6,314 nucleotides of DNA. Source: an uncultured Selenomonadaceae bacterium (GTDB lineage Bacteria > Bacillota > Negativicutes > Selenomonadales > Selenomonadaceae). The notes beneath the pieces are model-generated. The model made no database searches and was not told the origin of the DNA. It saw only the letters and a program-made list of their open reading frames with translations. The first letter of the stretch is position 1; each line of letters opens with the position of its first letter. Below are positions 3,976 through 6,314 of this stretch, in pieces. The position numbers were made by a program, and so were the translations under genes. The stretch is from positions 1-6,314 of the forward strand of contig CACZOL010000187.1 of assembly GCA_902782705.1 (NCBI GenBank). Direction: 5' to 3'.

Positions 3976-5109
3976 ATGAAACGAAATATCCAGTCTTTCT
4001 TGTTGTTTTTATTCGCTGCGCTTTGTTTGGTTTCCGGCTGCGGGGCGCAGGGCGGTCAGCCGCAGGCGCGCGCGCAGACCGACGCGTCGCTTCCGCCGGA
4101 AGAGCGGGTGGAAAGGATCCTCAGCGCGATGACGCCGGCGGAGAAAGTCGGGCAAATGCTTATGATCGGGGTGCACGGTACGGCGCTGAACGCCGACAGC
4201 CGATTCATGCTTTCCGAGTACGCGGCGGGCGGCGTCATCTTGTTTGACCGCAATCTGGAAACGGCGGACGGCGTGCGGCGTCTTACGAAGGAATTGCAGG
4301 ACGCGCGGAACGGAGAACTGCCGCTTTTCATCGCCATCGATGAAGAGGGCGGGCCTGTCGTCCGCATGGAGGATATCGTACCGCCGCCTCCGGCGCAGTC
4401 GGAGATCGGCGCTTCGGGCGATCCCGCGCAGGCGCGAAAACGGGCGCAGGAGATATCCAAAGAACTCCGGGCGCTCGGGTTTAATCTGAATTTCGCGCCG
4501 GTGGCGGATGTGGGGGAGAGCGAACGCTGTTATTCCGCAGACGCGGAGACGGTCGCCTCTTTTGTGCAGGAGGCTGTCCGGGGCTATGCGGAGGAAGGCA
4601 TGCTTTGTTCTTTGAAGCATTTCCCCGGGCTTGGCAAGGGGAAGTCGGACACACATCTGGAGACTGTCGTGGTCGACGCGGACAGGGAAACGCTGGAGGC
4701 GGAGGATCTCGTGCCGTTCCGTGCGGTGATGGAGAAGGGCGAGGCGGAGAATTTCTTCGTCATGGTTTCGCATATCACCTATACGGCGCTCGACGGGGAG
4801 AATCCCGCGAGCCTTTCGCCTGCCGTCATGACGTCGCTGCTGCGCGACGAGATCGGGTGGCGGGGCGTCGTCGTCACCGACGATTTGGAAATGGGCGCGG
4901 CGGACGTCTGCCCCTTTGACGAGATGGGCGTCCGCGCCGTGGAAGCCGGCGCCGATTTGCTCCTCGTCTGTCACGACTACGGACATCAGCAGGACGTTTA
5001 CAACGGCCTCCTGAAAGCGGTGCAAAGCGGGCGCATTCCCGAGAAGCGGATCGACGCGTCCGTGCGCCGAATCCTGCGTTCAAAATTGACGCTCGGCGAG
5101 AGACAGTGA
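3976..5109 (+). CDS. nagZ: Family 3 glycoside hydrolase lipoprotein, NagZ-like beta-N-acetylhexosaminidase
   Basis: A 377-residue lipoprotein: hydrophobic signal with lipobox LVSGC (lipidated Cys22), a flexible Gln/Ala-rich linker to about residue 38, then a GH3 TIM barrel. Motifs in order are VGQMLMIG (58-65), GGVILFDRN (85-93), AIDEEGGPVVRM (120-131), NFAPVADV (172-179), KHFPGLGKGKSDTH (214-227) and VVTDDLEMGA (299-308). Asp302 is the expected nucleophile and Asp225/His227 the Asp-His acid/base dyad on the mobile loop. That loop normally reads KHFPGHGDTxxDSH, so the dyad is kept but GHGDT is replaced by GLGKG. NagZ-type enzymes remove N-acetylglucosamine from peptidoglycan muropeptides. The lipid anchor puts this one at a membrane, facing the periplasm, as in Gram-positive NagZ and unlike the cytosolic E. 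coli enzyme. GGAG at 3964-3967 precedes the ATG by 8 nt. No promoter is evident between the lexA terminator and this start. Activity on muropeptides is inferred; another GlcNAc glycoside is possible. Confidence 0.9.
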   Translation: MKRNIQSFLLFLFAALCLVSGCGAQGGQPQARAQTDASLPPEERVERILSAMTPAEKVGQMLMIGVHGTALNADSRFMLSEYAAGGVILFDRNLETADGVRRLTKELQDARNGELPLFIAIDEEGGPVVRMEDIVPPPPAQSEIGASGDPAQARKRAQEISKELRALGFNLNFAPVADVGESERCYSADAETVASFVQEAVRGYAEEGMLCSLKHFPGLGKGKSDTHLETVVVDADRETLEAEDLVPFRAVMEKGEAENFFVMVSHITYTALDGENPASLSPAVMTSLLRDEIGWRGVVVTDDLEMGAADVCPFDEMGVRAVEAGADLLLVCHDYGHQQDVYNGLLKAVQSGRIPEKRIDASVRRILRSKLTLGERQ

Positions 5110-5118
5110 GCGTACAGG

Positions 5119-5166
5119 AAAAGAGAGGTTCCATAAAAACTGCGGTTTTCATGGAACCTCTCTTTT
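5119..5166. terminator. Long bidirectional terminator between convergent genes
   Basis: Arms 5119-5134 and 5151-5166 are perfect 16-bp complements. After one mismatch a further 5-bp stem (AAAAC/GTTTT) closes a 4-nt TGCG loop. The stem ends in AAAA and TTTT, with more T residues on the plus strand (to 5168), so it can stop transcripts from both the plus-strand hydrolase gene and the minus-strand membrane-protein gene. Confidence 0.93.
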
Positions 5167-5213
5167 TTATATGGGTGTTCAGCTTTTCCCAAAGCGCCGT
5201 CAGAGCGCCGGAT

Positions 5214-5537
5214 TTACAGGAAAGCCAATACGACCGCGCCCATGCCGAGGGCAATCGCGAATCCTTTCATCGCGTTGCTGAGCCAGGCGCCGACAAATTT
5301 TTCCGCCAGCGGACGCAAGAGAAAGATGAGGAAGGACAACAACAAAAACGTCAGCGGCACGTCGCCCGCGACGATCGCGTATACGAGCAAAGCCGCAGAA
5401 AGCATCATGGCGGTGATTTGCCCCCGCGAGAACATCCGCCCCTTCGGTTCCGGCGCAATGACCGGGTGCATATTGAGCCTGTGCGTTGAGGAAAGCTGTT
5501 TCTCTTCCTCGAAATCAAAACTGTAATCGCGCCGCAT
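5214..5537 (-). CDS. Small membrane protein of unknown function
   Basis: A 107-residue protein that I do not recognise. Residues 1-37 are polar and charged (MRRDYSFDFEEEKQ start, then a His/Pro-containing stretch) and probably cytoplasmic. Three hydrophobic segments follow, at about 38-57, 60-76 and 88-107, with LRPLAEKF between the second and third. The C-terminus ends in the membrane (VVLAFL). The ATG at 5537 has AGGGGA 7 nt upstream; a longer in-frame opening to 5651 would have to translate the heptamer array and overlap the upstream gene, so it is rejected. It lies 62 nt downstream of the radical SAM gene on the same strand and is probably co-transcribed with it, ending at the shared terminator. 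No catalytic or ligand motif is visible. Confidence 0.8.
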   Translation of the reverse strand: MRRDYSFDFEEEKQLSSTHRLNMHPVIAPEPKGRMFSRGQITAMMLSAALLVYAIVAGDVPLTFLLLSFLIFLLRPLAEKFVGAWLSNAMKGFAIALGMGAVVLAFL

Positions 5538-5553
5538 ATTGTAATCCCCTTTT

Positions 5554-5602
5554 AGAGTGAAGAGTGGAGAGTGGAGAGTGAAGAGTGAGGAGTGAGGAGT
5601 TA
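5554..5602. repeat. Seven-copy AGAGTGR heptamer array
   Basis: Plus-strand 5554-5602 divides exactly into seven heptamers: AGAGTGA, AGAGTGG, AGAGTGG, AGAGTGA, AGAGTGA, GGAGTGA, GGAGTTA. It fills most of the spacer between the radical SAM gene and the membrane-protein gene, ending 4 bp before the membrane gene's ribosome binding site. The last heptamer contains the radical SAM stop codon (TTA, 5600-5602). The first 19 bases equal those at 979-997. It is too short and too regular for a CRISPR array. Confidence 0.85.
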
Positions 5603-6314
5603 GCAGTTTCCGGCGTATACGTACTTCAAATGTCGTCGCGCCGTTTTGCAAAGCTTTTCAATCGTTACAAGCGGCGTCATGGGTTCCGACATGCGCCACC
5701 GCGGGAAATAACGGCTGATGTGGAGCGGAATTTCTTCCGAGACGGACGCGAGCCAGGCGGACGCCTCGTCCATCGCGACCACGTCGTCGCCGAAGCCGGG
5801 CGCGGCCAAAGTCGTTACCTCGACATGGCATGACGCTGCTGCTCTCGTGATTGTCCGCTTGACGGTCTCAAGGTCGCCGCCCAATTTTTTGTAAGCTTCC
5901 GCCGACCATGATTTAAGGTCGATATTCATTGCGTCCACGAAGGGAAGCAGGGTTTCCAGGATTTGCGGCTCTGCCGTGCCGTTCGTCACGAGGGCGACCT
6001 GAAGTCCCTCGGCGCGCAGCAGCTTTGCCGCATCCAGCACATACTCCCAACCGATGAGAGGCTCGTTGTATGTGAACGCCGCGCCGATATTGCCGCGCGG
6101 GACGAACTCTTTGGCGAGGGACGCGAGCCGTTCCGGCGGCAGAGCTTCCGTGTCCGTTTCCGCGCCGACTTGTGAAATCGCCGCGTTTTGGCAAAACGCG
6201 CAGGAAAGGTTGCAGCCGAACGTGCCGACGGACAAGATGAATTCGCCGGAATGCCAGTGGTAGAAGGGTTTCTTTTCCACGGGATCGAGCGCGACGGAAG
6301 TGACGCGCCCGTAA
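5600..6314 (-). CDS. amrS: AmmeMemoRadiSam system radical SAM enzyme, 5' end outside window
   Basis: The last 237 codons are present; the reading frame is open to the right edge, so the start lies outside. An in-frame GTG at 6280 is internal: the residues before it (YGRVTSVALDP) continue the family's usual lead into EKKPFYHWHSG. The radical SAM cluster motif is CNLSCAFC (CX3CX2C) in TFGCNLSCAFCQN, followed by AFTYNEPLIGWEYV, VTNGT, MNIDLKS and HISRYFPRW, as in the PflA-like enzymes of AmmeMemoRadiSam systems. These proteins occur with AMMECR1 and Memo family proteins, whose genes may lie beyond the edge; the reaction is not settled as far as I know. The C-terminus ends at KYVYAGNC, whereas many relatives continue with a short Cys-containing tail. 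Here the stop lies in the heptamer array, so the tail may have been lost or may be naturally absent. The next gene downstream is the small membrane protein. Confidence 0.85.
   Translation of the reverse strand, partial: YGRVTSVALDPVEKKPFYHWHSGEFILSVGTFGCNLSCAFCQNAAISQVGAETDTEALPPERLASLAKEFVPRGNIGAAFTYNEPLIGWEYVLDAAKLLRAEGLQVALVTNGTAEPQILETLLPFVDAMNIDLKSWSAEAYKKLGGDLETVKRTITRAAASCHVEVTTLAAPGFGDDVVAMDEASAWLASVSEEIPLHISRYFPRWRMSEPMTPLVTIEKLCKTARRHLKYVYAGNC

Noticed and set aside
4009..5025. Long minus-strand open frame opposite the glycoside hydrolase
   Set aside because: Its composition is Arg/His-rich and motif-free, while the plus strand encodes a clear GH3 enzyme with a lipobox and catalytic motifs.
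5554..5602. CRISPR array
   Set aside because: The units are contiguous heptamers with no spacers, and no cas genes are present.
6278..6280. GTG start of the radical SAM gene at 6280
   Set aside because: The in-frame residues before it match the family's conserved lead-in (GRVTSVALDP), so this Val codon is internal and the gene is cut by the window edge.

Overview
The window looks like chromosomal DNA from a diderm Firmicute of the class Negativicutes, most likely a Selenomonadaceae-type organism. The main clue is the gene start at the left edge. Its signal peptide and first mature residues (ending ANPFEDV) match the start of the S-layer-homology (SLH) outer-membrane porins of that group. The GC-rich coding DNA, Firmicutes-type ribosome binding sites and a Bacillus-like LexA fit this. 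The assignment is by inspection, not by search.

Layout, left to right. (1) Positions 1-354 hold the first 31 codons of an SLH porin-like gene on the minus strand, with a good promoter and a leader of about 125 nt. The leader can fold into an H-type pseudoknot and also carries an 8-nt complement of its own ribosome binding site. (2) Positions 355-2663 hold three minus-strand genes: a histidine phosphatase (RHG family), a TSUP/TauE-SafE membrane transporter, and thiD (HMP/HMP-P kinase). thiD and the transporter overlap by 8 bp and are probably translationally coupled. An inverted pair of AGAGTGR heptamer tracts separates the transporter from the phosphatase. (3) Positions 2732-3058 (minus) encode a 108-residue secreted protein made almost wholly of six 11-residue AFPD repeats. 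It resembles the deeply knotted '7(1) septoil knot' (DUF6150) family. (4) It is divergent from lexA (3301-3918, plus). The 240-bp region between them holds both promoters, two clean inverted repeats and a LexA-like box. (5) After a 15-bp terminator hairpin comes a family 3 glycoside hydrolase lipoprotein of NagZ type (plus). (6) A long bidirectional terminator separates it from a convergent minus-strand pair: a 107-residue membrane protein of unknown function and the 3' part of an AmmeMemoRadiSam radical SAM enzyme (amrS-like) that runs off the right edge. The spacer between this pair is almost entirely a second heptamer array, and the amrS stop codon lies inside it.

The genes do not form one pathway. 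Cell-envelope functions recur: the porin start, the secreted repeat protein, the peptidoglycan-recycling hydrolase and two membrane proteins. Housekeeping functions (lexA, thiD) are interleaved. The points most worth a second look are the secreted repeat protein, the structured porin leader and the two heptamer tracts.
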